Shown: in pieces, positions 1-6,948 of the stretch
Numbering within the stretch: position 1 is the first letter of the stretch
Layout: each line of letters starts with the position of its first letter
Assembly (NCBI GenBank): GCA_002480935.1
Contig: DLDC01000147.1
Location: 26,767-36,598, forward strand
Source: Prevotella sp. UBA7782
GTDB taxonomy: Bacteria > Bacteroidota > Bacteroidia > Bacteroidales > Bacteroidaceae
Length of the DNA stretch: 9,832 nt
Direction: 5' to 3'
Made by a program: the position numbers and the translations under genes
The notes under the pieces: generated by a model
What the model was told of the DNA's origin: nothing
Seen by the model: the letters and a program-made list of their open reading frames with translations, nothing else
Database searches by the model: none

Positions 1-665
1 TCAGCCGTTGGGCCAATGCCAGCTGTGGCCTCGACGCGTTGCTCGACGTGTTCAACCTGCTGCTGGGCATTGCCGTGCTCTTCTTGGCGCGGGTGCTGGG
101 GCTGTTGTATATGGTGAACAACATCTCTGACGATGTGCTTCAGAAGCGCATGCGCCGCTCGCTGGTGTGGAACGCGGGTCTCTTCCTGGTGTTCTTCCTG
201 GCCTTCTTCATCCATGTGTTGCTGAAAGACGGCTTCGCATACGATGCGTCTACGGGCGTGGTATTCATGGCCGAGCTGAAGTATCTGCACAACCTGCTGG
301 AGCAACCCTCAGTGCTTGTTCTGCTCTTGCTGGGTGTTGTGCTGCTGCTCACGGGCATAGTAAGGACGGTGCTCAGCAGCCATTTCAACAAAGGAATATG
401 GTGGTCGGGCATCGGTACGGTGCTCGCCGTGACGGCTCTCTTCCTCATGGCAGGTTGGAACGACACCGCTTATTATCCCTCAAATGCCGACTTGCAGAGC
501 TCTCTCACCATAGCCAACAGTTGCAGCAGTGAGTTCACGCTGAGCACGATGGCCGTAGTGAGCCTGCTTGTGCCCTTTGTGCTGGCTTATATCTACTACG
601 CTTGGAAGAGTATCGACAGCAAGAAGATAGACCGGGATGAGTTGAAAAGTGGCGATATATATTAA
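1..665 (+). CDS. cydB: Cytochrome bd ubiquinol oxidase subunit II, C-terminal part (5' end outside window)
   Basis: CydB pairs with CydA in the inner membrane to form cytochrome bd oxidase, which oxidises quinol and reduces O2 to water; in Bacteroidetes it supports growth at trace oxygen. The frame is open from base 3 to the TAA at 663-665 (220 codons), so the start lies off the left edge. The TTG at 39 is internal, because the codons before it read SRWANASCGLDALL, continuous with the family. About five hydrophobic segments are visible (roughly residues 13-37, 53-74, 88-112, 123-141 and 177-198 of this fragment). Family-like features are the SLTIANSCSSEFTLSTM stretch before the last helix, where CydB proteins usually carry an LTI-N-A-S-S-S-type motif, and the tail YYAWKSIDSKKIDRDELK. 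Full-length homologues are about 380 residues, so a little under half is missing. cydA would be expected just upstream. Recognition is from memory of the family, not a search. Confidence 0.88.
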   Translation, partial: SRWANASCGLDALLDVFNLLLGIAVLFLARVLGLLYMVNNISDDVLQKRMRRSLVWNAGLFLVFFLAFFIHVLLKDGFAYDASTGVVFMAELKYLHNLLEQPSVLVLLLLGVVLLLTGIVRTVLSSHFNKGIWWSGIGTVLAVTALFLMAGWNDTAYYPSNADLQSSLTIANSCSSEFTLSTMAVVSLLVPFVLAYIYYAWKSIDSKKIDRDELKSGDIY

Positions 666-678
666 TAAGGTGTAAGAC

Positions 679-726
679 GGAAGGGCTATGATGTGCCGGT
701 CAAAGCACACAGGCTCGTCGCCTTCC
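679..726 (+). other. Weak nested inverted repeats after cydB
   Basis: GGAAGG at 679-684 can pair with CCTTCC at 721-726. Inside it, TGTGC at 692-696 can pair with GCACA at 705-709 across an 8-base loop. Both stems are short. Together they suggest a folded 3' untranslated region of the cydB message, or simply chance pairing. No known RNA family was recognised. Confidence 0.25.
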
Positions 727-742
727 TCCTTAATATTATATA

Positions 743-782
743 GCAAACCCAGTGGCTTGACATGTTCGGTCACTGGGTTTGC
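743..782 (+). terminator. Strong hairpin downstream of cydB, probable transcription terminator
   Basis: GCAAACCCAGTG at 743-754 is a perfect 12-base inverted repeat of CACTGGGTTTGC at 771-782, with a 16-base spacer (755-770). Three further pairs with wobbles could extend the stem inward. It lies 77 bases after the cydB stop and is the most stable structure in the intergenic region. No T run follows directly (next bases CAATTCTC), so it is not a textbook intrinsic terminator. It could instead be a message-stabilising 3' end or act with a termination factor. The stem is symmetric, so it could serve either strand. Confidence 0.5.
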
Positions 783-794
783 CAATTCTCTCTG

Positions 795-810
795 GGCCGT
801 ACTGTCGGCC
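795..810 (+). other. Short GC-rich hairpin in the cydB downstream region
   Basis: GGCCG at 795-799 pairs with CGGCC at 806-810 around a 6-base loop. AAAAGCTTTCAGTTTT follows, giving a weak T-containing tail. It may be a second, back-up termination signal after the larger hairpin at 743-782. The stem is short, so confidence is low. Confidence 0.25.
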
Positions 811-926
811 AAAAGCTTTCAGTTTTACTTTCATCATAAGGGAGTTGGTGTGATGTGTGAAAATGAATGATTATGTGATTTTCTTGCTATTTTTTCTTGT
901 TTTTATTAAGTTTTTTATTGCAAAAC

Positions 927-957
927 TTGCTTTTATCTTTTTAATTCATTATTTTTG
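927..957 (+). promoter_or_regulatory. Candidate Bacteroidetes-type promoter for the exported-protein cluster
   Basis: TATTTTTG at 950-957 matches the Bacteroidetes primary-sigma -7 consensus TAnnTTTG exactly. TTG at 927-929 sits 20 bases upstream, close to the spacing known for the -33 TTTG/TTG element. Transcription would start a few bases after 957, giving a leader of roughly 70 bases before the ATG at 1034. The surroundings (about 860-1033) are strongly AT-rich, unlike the genes on both sides. AT-rich DNA can match such motifs by chance; the location and spacing are what support the call. Confidence 0.55.
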
Positions 958-1033
958 CAAAATAATATTACAAGAAATATAATGTAGGCTAATTAGTTTC
1001 GATTTGTTATTAAATACTCGATAAAAAGTAATT

Positions 1034-4000
1034 ATGAAGAAAATCTACTTGTCTATGGCCTTACTCTCACTTTTCGCAGGAGGGTTACAGGCGCAAACGT
1101 TGCTCGACGAGGATTTTGAAACCAGCAGTACAGAAGGATATTCACGCCCTGTAACCAAGGGTAGTGGGTGGACAACTGTTGACAGCTACAAGGGTTCGAA
1201 CATCTCGTATAATTGGTGCAACAATTACAATGAGAAAGGTGTGGTGGACGGAAGTAAGCATGCTGCTGCTTGCGATGCCCCTGTTACCAGTGGTTATACT
1301 GATGGTGCGGGTCCGCGTGAGGAAATTCTGCTCACTCCGGAGTTGAACCTTGACAACACCTATCAGTTGAAGTTCGACTGGAAGGTGGGACCGACAAACT
1401 CCATGGACGGCTCGAAATATGATTTGCAAGTGCGTGTGGTGGAGAACGATGATTTGGCTAATGCCACTACAGTATTCTCTATTCAGGATGCTAACTTGCT
1501 CAAGGAGAGTGGCGTGCTCACTTATCCTATCACCACTTGGGACCCACATACCTCTGAGATAGACTTGAGCTATTTTAAAGGAAAGAAGGTTAAGCTGGCC
1601 TTTGTATATAAGATGTTGGAACCCATAGGCAACATTGCATGGATAGACAACGTGTCGGTGAAGCAGTTCACTCCGCCCACACAGCCCGTGCCTACGCTGT
1701 CTAACAATTCTTATAAGTTCCCGTCTATGTACCTGGGTGAGAAGTTCTATACCACACAATTCACCCTCACCAACAATGGAACCGACGGCTTGAAGGTGAC
1801 AGGCATCGATTTGCCTAACGGCGTAACCACTACATGGGACTATCAGAATGTGAACCTGGCCAAGTATGAGAGCACTCGCTTCCAGCTTGCCTACACGGCT
1901 TCACTCACCAGTCCGGCTGCAGGCAATGCCGTGATACATACTAACGGCGGAGACGTTACGATAGCTCTGAGCGCTGAGAAGATGGCTGTGCCAGACGGCT
2001 ATACGCTCGAAAGCTTCAACGGATTCTTCCCACCGGCAGGCTGGACCAACAAGGGCTGGGACCAGAGAAGCCAGGCTTTGGAGGGAGATGGTTCTGCTTA
2101 CGGTTCTGCAAGCTTCGACAATGCTTACCTGATTTCTCCCCGTCTCGACCTGACAAAGGGCGGTACGCTTACCTTTACCTATCTCAACAACTTCGATAGT
2201 GAGGAAGGTGGCACTTATCAAACCAACGACTTTAAGGTTGATGTGTCTTATGATGGTGGTAAGACTTGGCAGACCAAGTGGACGTATGACTACACACAGG
2301 GTGGTATGACGAACATGCAAGTGCAAAATGTAGACCTTGGTCAGGGTACTGATAGCTCGTATGTACGTTTCGTAGACACCGCTGTGGAGTATGATTCTGA
2401 GACAGGTGTTGGCGAGTTTGCCGATATATACGTAGACCGTGTGCTCCTTCCCAATGTGTATGGAGCAGATGGTGTGCCCAGCGCGGCTACTCTCGTAACT
2501 CCTAAGGATAGCGTGACGGAGGTGATGCCTAAGAACATTCAGCTGTCTTGGGGCCCCGCTCAGTTTGCTGACGGATATAAGTTGTATGTTGGAAGCAACG
2601 ATGCTTCAGACAATCTCATCAATGGTTTGGACCTGGGCAATAAGCTTACTTACACGATAGCTCAGGCTGATTATCAAACAGCTTACAGCTGGAAGGTCGT
2701 GCCTTACAATACTGTTGGCTCGGCTACAAAGGTTCCGGTATGGCACTTCACCACTCAGGCTGATGCCAGCGTAAAGGACTTCCCCTATACAGAAGACTTT
2801 AGCAAGGGCACCATTCCTAATGGATGGACGCTTACGCCTGCCGCTTCTTATAACCGTAACTGGTATATCAATACCATGTATCCTTATACATTCGGCAACG
2901 TGAAATCTAATGTTCTCACCTCGGGCTACATGGCTGGCAAGAACGAAGAAAACAGTGTTACCACACAAGAGTTCACCCTTCCTGCCGGTAAGACCATCAT
3001 GGCATCCTTCGTATGGACCAATGTTCATCCCAGCGATGCACAGGTTGATGCAACTGACAGTAAGAAAAAGCAGAACGTTGAGCCTAATAATGGCGTGAGC
3101 GCAGGCTACTTCCAGGTGCTTGCAGACGGCACATGGCATGACCTTACCTCTATCTCGGAGACAGGCGATGACGAATCTTACTGGAAGTCTGAGCAGGTCA
3201 ACCTGAGCGAATATGCTGGTAAGACGGTGCAGTTCCGCTGGGTTCACAAGTCATTTGATAAATATAACAGCGACGGCGGTACAAGTGTTGCCCACTTCGA
3301 ACTGGCCGAGGCACAAGGCGATAAGGCTGCCTTTAACCAGACAGTATGGAATGCCGGAAAGGTGAACTACAACAAGTCACGCAACTCAGGTGAGGTGTTC
3401 ACCTTATTTAATAAGGGTACCAACAACCTGAAGATAAAGTCAGTGACCTTCCAGAATGCAAACTTCAGCAGCTCACTCAAGGCTGGCGACGAGATTGCCG
3501 CAGGTGCTTCAAAGAACTTCAGCATACAGTTTGATGCCCGTGATGCCGCTACTAGCCTCACCGACAACATGACCGTAACCTTCGAGTCGGGCTATCAGGT
3601 GTCACTTCCTGTAAGTGGTACAGCTCTGGCAAGCGACCAGTTGTATTACGGCTTCGAGGATAATGCTTTGGATTATTCTTGGAAGAACGACTTCACTATG
3701 TTTGATGTGGACGGTGCTGTGAACGAGAAGCTCACGTATTATCTCACTACTATGGAGAATAATGGTGGCAGGTATGCCTTCACACAGGGCTGGTTCAACA
3801 ATCAGCTGTCTACTGCACACGAGGGTACAGGCGCATTGATGACAGGTACTCCTGTATCTGGAACGGCTGATGACTGGCTTGTCAGCCTGCCCTTCACAGC
3901 AACTTCCAACACAACATTCGACTTCTATGCTCGTAACCTTGAGCAAACCAACAGCGTGTTGCCTGCTGGCAAGAACCACATAACAGTGCTGGTGAGCACC

Positions 4001-4396
4001 ACAGACAATGCTTCTACAGAATCATTCACTGAAACTGTGCTTGCTAACCAGGAAATTCCGTATCTCGACGCGAATGAATGGCAGCACTATACCGTTGACT
4101 TGAGCAAGTTCGATGGGCAGAAGATATATGTTGCTTTGCGTCATACCACTGAGGCAGAAGGCGTTATGGAGGCCTTCTATGATGACTTTACGTTCAATCA
4201 CATAGGTCAGACAACAGGCATCAAGGGTATTACGGCCATCGACGGCGAAGCTAATGTCATGGTATACACCATCGACGGTAAGATGGTTACATCAGGAAAG
4301 GGTACCCAGGTGCTCAATAGCTTGGCTAAGGGACTCTATGTTGTGAAGGTTACTAAGGGCAACGCAGTGTCTACAATGCGTTATCTCCAGAAGTAA
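1034..4396 (+). CDS. Secreted multidomain protein with four choice-of-anchor J-like domains and a T9SS sorting tail
   Basis: A 1120-residue exported surface or extracellular protein; no catalytic motif was recognised, so a binding or adhesive role is inferred. The only possible start is the ATG at 1034, since an in-frame TAA lies at 1022-1024. Residues 1-20/21 form a Sec signal peptide (MKKIYLSMALLSLFAGGLQA, then Q). Domains in order: anchor J-like 22-212 (opens LLDEDFE, closes WIDNVSV); Ig/ASH-like 217-322; anchor J-like 324-475 (SFNGFFPPAGW, AYLISPRLDL, YVDRVLL); fibronectin III 483-577 (LSWGPAQFADGYKLYVG); anchor J-like 582-760 (FPYTEDFSKGTIPNGW, LSEYAGKTVQFRW); Ig/ASH-like 763-868; anchor J-like 870-1055 (YYGFEDN, DDWLVSLPF, FYDDFTF). 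Residues 1060-1120 are a typical T9SS type A tail (VYTIDGKMV, GLYVVKV, ending RYLQK). It is first in the cluster, behind the promoter candidate at 927-957, and a hairpin follows. Domain boundaries are approximate. Not recognised as a named gene. Confidence 0.92.
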   Translation: MKKIYLSMALLSLFAGGLQAQTLLDEDFETSSTEGYSRPVTKGSGWTTVDSYKGSNISYNWCNNYNEKGVVDGSKHAAACDAPVTSGYTDGAGPREEILLTPELNLDNTYQLKFDWKVGPTNSMDGSKYDLQVRVVENDDLANATTVFSIQDANLLKESGVLTYPITTWDPHTSEIDLSYFKGKKVKLAFVYKMLEPIGNIAWIDNVSVKQFTPPTQPVPTLSNNSYKFPSMYLGEKFYTTQFTLTNNGTDGLKVTGIDLPNGVTTTWDYQNVNLAKYESTRFQLAYTASLTSPAAGNAVIHTNGGDVTIALSAEKMAVPDGYTLESFNGFFPPAGWTNKGWDQRSQALEGDGSAYGSASFDNAYLISPRLDLTKGGTLTFTYLNNFDSEEGGTYQTNDFKVDVSYDGGKTWQTKWTYDYTQGGMTNMQVQNVDLGQGTDSSYVRFVDTAVEYDSETGVGEFADIYVDRVLLPNVYGADGVPSAATLVTPKDSVTEVMPKNIQLSWGPAQFADGYKLYVGSNDASDNLINGLDLGNKLTYTIAQADYQTAYSWKVVPYNTVGSATKVPVWHFTTQADASVKDFPYTEDFSKGTIPNGWTLTPAASYNRNWYINTMYPYTFGNVKSNVLTSGYMAGKNEENSVTTQEFTLPAGKTIMASFVWTNVHPSDAQVDATDSKKKQNVEPNNGVSAGYFQVLADGTWHDLTSISETGDDESYWKSEQVNLSEYAGKTVQFRWVHKSFDKYNSDGGTSVAHFELAEAQGDKAAFNQTVWNAGKVNYNKSRNSGEVFTLFNKGTNNLKIKSVTFQNANFSSSLKAGDEIAAGASKNFSIQFDARDAATSLTDNMTVTFESGYQVSLPVSGTALASDQLYYGFEDNALDYSWKNDFTMFDVDGAVNEKLTYYLTTMENNGGRYAFTQGWFNNQLSTAHEGTGALMTGTPVSGTADDWLVSLPFTATSNTTFDFYARNLEQTNSVLPAGKNHITVLVSTTDNASTESFTETVLANQEIPYLDANEWQHYTVDLSKFDGQKIYVALRHTTEAEGVMEAFYDDFTFNHIGQTTGIKGITAIDGEANVMVYTIDGKMVTSGKGTQVLNSLAKGLYVVKVTKGNAVSTMRYLQK

Positions 4397-4409
4397 TTCT
4401 GATATATTT

Positions 4410-4463
4410 AAATAAGGTAATGGGCGGTTCTAGGTAGCCCCTATTACCTTATTTTGACTTTTT
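4410..4463 (+). terminator. Bulged hairpin with T runs between the first and second exported-protein genes
   Basis: Bases 4410-4421 (AAATAAGGTAAT) pair perfectly with 4443-4454. The stem continues with GGGC (4422-4425) against GCCC (4437-4440) after a 2-base bulge (4441-4442), and the loop is 4426-4436. TTTT ends the stem and a second run of five T follows at 4459-4463. It begins 14 bases after the upstream stop and ends 16 bases before the next ATG. This looks like an intrinsic terminator, probably leaky, because no convincing promoter fits in the remaining space; TATTTTG at 4450-4456 is one base short of the TAnnTTTG element. It may set a lower level for the downstream genes or protect the upstream message end. 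Confidence 0.6.
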
Positions 4464-4479
4464 CTAACTTAATCAAGAG

Positions 4480-6945
4480 ATGAGAAATCTAATTATTCTT
4501 TTCATACTTCTTGTCGCTTGCCCCGCCATACAGCTCAAAGCGCAGAAGCGAGACAAGACTCTCACCGTGAAGGTTACGGCTGCTACGGGTGAGAACCTGC
4601 AGGGTCAAGAGGTCAATGTGCAGCAAACTGACTACGCGCTGAGCTATGGTAAGCTGACGCTCGATGCTCAGGGACAGTGCCAGGTGAAGGTTTATACCGG
4701 TCATCACAGCGTGAGCGTGGCCCGACCGGGATATGTTACGGCATTGTCTGACTTCGTTGTGAACAAAGATACTACCGTTTCGCTGACGCTTAATGTGCAA
4801 GTGACAACACCTTTCTCACTTACTCCCTCTGTCTCTCATAACGCCTTGACGGGCAAGAACGCCATCAACCTGACGTGGAATGTGGAGAAACCGGCGTTTG
4901 AAGACAACTTTGAGAGCTACGATGCCTTTGCTACGACGTTCGGAGAGTGGACGGGAATAGACGGAGACAAGCTTGCCGCAGCACCCCTTGTGGGCTCTTA
5001 CCCCAACAGAGGCGTATTGCAGTATGCCCAAATCATCAATCCGCTCAAGGTAGACCCTACTTGGTGGTACAGCTATCCCGTGCTTCGGCCGTATGAGGGC
5101 AATCAGTATGTGGGCTTCACACGCACCAGCAACGGTGCGGCCAACGACGATTGGCTCATATCGCCCGCTGTTAAGGTGGGCACGGAGAACTTCCTTACAT
5201 TCTATGCCAAGGCTGCTGATGCTGCGCCGGAGCGCTTTCAGGTATATGTAACCGAGCAAACCAACAATCCGCAGCAAGCAGATTTCACCCGGTTGGATGC
5301 AGGAAACTACGAGCAAGTGGACTATAAGGAATGGCATCTCATGAAATATAGCCTTGCCGCATACGCCGGAAAGACCATCAAATTTGCTATTCGCTACATC
5401 AGTGAATACAACACCATGCGTACGTTCATGCTGATGGTGGATGATGTAAGAGTGGGCCAGGAAGAAACAGCACAGGCTCCTAGGGCTAAGGCCGTGCGCA
5501 GTCAGCGTTCGCCTCGCAATCCTTTGGAATCGTTTGACGTGTATCTCGACGGTGCGAAAGTAGGCACGACCGACAGCTATGGCTATACCCTGAATGATGT
5601 AAGCGCGGGTCAGCACACCCTTGGCGTGCAGGCTATATACTCTGATACCAAGAGTGATATGGCCACTACGAGCGTTTCTGTACCGGCCGATTATGCCCAG
5701 GTGACCTTCCATGTCACTACCAACAGCAAGCGTTCGGCTGATGGTGAGAAGCTCAGCTTGGTGAATACTGATACGGGCGAGGCCTTAGAGCTCAGCGTAG
5801 CTAATGGCTCTGCCGTCGTACCCTCATTGCCTTACGGCACTTATGCAGCCAATATTGCAGAGGGGGCCTTTAATGCTTTTGCGCAAACCTATACCGTTCA
5901 GGGAGACGCCACCTATGACATCGCGCTCACCGACAAGGTTCGTGACCCTTATAACATCACGGCCGACATCGTTCCGAATGGTGAGGGAGAAAGTAAGGTG
6001 ACGCTGAAATGGAACCAGGAACTGGCTTTCACTGACAGCTTTGAGGATTATGCCGACTTCGCGACGGGTAGCTTTGGTGGTTGGACCTCGTTAGACTTGG
6101 ATGGGCAGATAGTCTATCCCATCTCTCTGCAAGGCTCTATCATCTCCTTCCCCGGCTCCGGAACGCAGCAGAACCCCACAGCTATTGCACCCATCGTGTT
6201 TAATCCTTACACCACAGTACCTGCCATGATGCCTACCGATCAGGCCATGAAGCCAGTTACGGGCAATAAGGAAATACTGTTCTTCTCACCGCAGCAATAC
6301 ACTGCCAACAAGTGGCTTATCTCACCGCAACTGGACATTCGCGACGGATATAAGCTTTCGGTAGATGCTAAGTCGTATAGTGACATGTATCCGGAAAAGC
6401 TTGAATTTGCTGTTTCTACGGAAGGTTCAGCCCCCACAGACTTCACGGTGATCTCCAAAGCTGAGAATATGCCGGCATCGCAGTGGACGAAATATGTCAC
6501 CGATCTGTCTGCTTATGCCGGTCAGACGGTGCGCCTGGGCGTGCATTACTACACCACTGACGGTTTCTTCGCGCAGATGGACAACTTCACGGTTGGCCCG
6601 GCCGAAGGCGAGGAGCATTACATCGACTATGGCAATGTGGTGAGATACGATATCTATCTTGATGGAAATCTGGTGGCCAATAGTGCCACCCCCACCTGCG
6701 TATTGCCCAGCGTGAGCGCCGGAACGCATACTGTGGGCATCAAGGCTGTCTATCAAAACGCTTCGTCTAACACCACTGAGTATACCATTGTTGTGACAGG
6801 CATTGGCCATGTTGAGTTGTCCGGCACTCCTACTGAGGCTCCTACATATTATAATGTAGAGGGTCAGAAGATACAGAACATCCGCGGTCACCATGGCATC
6901 GTGATTATGAAGCAAGGTGAAACGGTTAAAAAACTGATGCGTTAA
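4480..6945 (+). CDS. Secreted adhesin-like protein: two copies of a (carboxypeptidase-regulatory-like)-(cleaved adhesin/anchor J)-(Fn-like) unit plus T9SS tail
   Basis: An 821-residue exported protein, probably surface-bound; function inferred as adhesion or ligand binding. The ATG at 4480 is the only start, as an in-frame TAA is at 4465-4467. Signal peptide residues 1-21/22 (ends QLKAQ). Unit 1: carboxypeptidase regulatory/PEGA-like 26-106 (LTVKVTAATGENLQG, ARPGYV), anchor J 140-325 (FEDNFESYDAF, NDDWLISPAV, AAYAGKTIKFAIRY, VDDVRV), short Fn-like module 348-402 (FDVYLDGAKVG, VSAGQHTLGVQAIY). Unit 2: regulatory-like 406-490, anchor J 515-706 (FTDSFEDYADF, NKWLISPQLDI, SAYAGQTVRLGVHY, MDNFTV), Fn-like 720-772 (YDIYLDGNLVA, VSAGTHTVGIKAVY). 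Residues 775-821 are a T9SS-like tail (YYNVEGQKI, GIVIMKQGE). The anchor J plus YxxYLDG module order resembles the haemagglutinin/adhesin regions of Porphyromonas gingivalis gingipains and HagA. LVAC at residues 11-14 resembles a lipobox, but the AQ cleavage site fits better. The next gene starts directly after the stop. Confidence 0.92.
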   Translation: MRNLIILFILLVACPAIQLKAQKRDKTLTVKVTAATGENLQGQEVNVQQTDYALSYGKLTLDAQGQCQVKVYTGHHSVSVARPGYVTALSDFVVNKDTTVSLTLNVQVTTPFSLTPSVSHNALTGKNAINLTWNVEKPAFEDNFESYDAFATTFGEWTGIDGDKLAAAPLVGSYPNRGVLQYAQIINPLKVDPTWWYSYPVLRPYEGNQYVGFTRTSNGAANDDWLISPAVKVGTENFLTFYAKAADAAPERFQVYVTEQTNNPQQADFTRLDAGNYEQVDYKEWHLMKYSLAAYAGKTIKFAIRYISEYNTMRTFMLMVDDVRVGQEETAQAPRAKAVRSQRSPRNPLESFDVYLDGAKVGTTDSYGYTLNDVSAGQHTLGVQAIYSDTKSDMATTSVSVPADYAQVTFHVTTNSKRSADGEKLSLVNTDTGEALELSVANGSAVVPSLPYGTYAANIAEGAFNAFAQTYTVQGDATYDIALTDKVRDPYNITADIVPNGEGESKVTLKWNQELAFTDSFEDYADFATGSFGGWTSLDLDGQIVYPISLQGSIISFPGSGTQQNPTAIAPIVFNPYTTVPAMMPTDQAMKPVTGNKEILFFSPQQYTANKWLISPQLDIRDGYKLSVDAKSYSDMYPEKLEFAVSTEGSAPTDFTVISKAENMPASQWTKYVTDLSAYAGQTVRLGVHYYTTDGFFAQMDNFTVGPAEGEEHYIDYGNVVRYDIYLDGNLVANSATPTCVLPSVSAGTHTVGIKAVYQNASSNTTEYTIVVTGIGHVELSGTPTEAPTYYNVEGQKIQNIRGHHGIVIMKQGETVKKLMR
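4549..5685 (+). repeat. Protein-level internal repeat, unit 1 (residues 24-402 of the 821-aa protein)
   Basis: First copy of a three-domain unit, visible only after translation. Anchors shared with unit 2 are the D-[NS]-FE-x-Y opening of the anchor J domain, WLISP, YAG[KQ]T[IV], the D-[DN]-[VF]-x-V closing strand, and Y/FD[VI]YLDG followed by VSAG[QT]HT[LV]G. The anchor J domains of the two copies begin about 375 residues apart. The nucleotide sequences have diverged widely, so the duplication is old or the units were acquired separately. Confidence 0.7.
5695..6795 (+). repeat. Protein-level internal repeat, unit 2 (residues 406-772 of the 821-aa protein)
   Basis: Second copy of the three-domain unit. 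Its anchor J domain carries a stretch between the opening strand and WLISP (about residues 540-605) that is rich in Pro, Thr and Ile and not evidently alike in copy 1. The binding surface may therefore differ between the copies. Confidence 0.65.
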
Positions 6946-6948
6946 ATG
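6943..6948 (+). promoter_or_regulatory. Zero-spacing stop/start junction TAA|ATG, likely translational coupling
   Basis: The TAA of the 821-aa gene (6943-6945) is followed immediately by the ATG of the 618-aa gene (6946-6948), in the same reading frame. There is no room for a promoter or terminator, so the two genes must share a message. The upstream bases are A-rich (GGTTAAAAAACTG) without a strong Shine-Dalgarno match, which is usual for Bacteroidetes. Re-initiation by the terminating ribosome is the simplest reading. Confidence 0.7.

Noticed and set aside
39..665. TTG at 39 as the start of a separate 208-aa membrane protein
   Set aside because: The frame is open to the left edge and the upstream codons match the CydB family, so this is the inside of cydB.
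688..870. 60-codon reading frame after cydB
   Set aside because: It spans the strong hairpin at 743-782 and runs into the AT-rich promoter region, shows no recognisable protein features and has no clear ribosome binding context.
4816..5712. 298-codon open frame on the minus strand inside the 821-aa gene
   Set aside because: It lies wholly opposite a well-supported secreted-protein gene; its translation has no signal peptide or domain pattern and looks like a coding shadow.
6943..6945. The stop between the 821-aa and 618-aa genes as a premature stop breaking one long gene
   Set aside because: A T9SS-like tail ends just before it and a complete signal peptide begins just after it, so two separate proteins are more likely.
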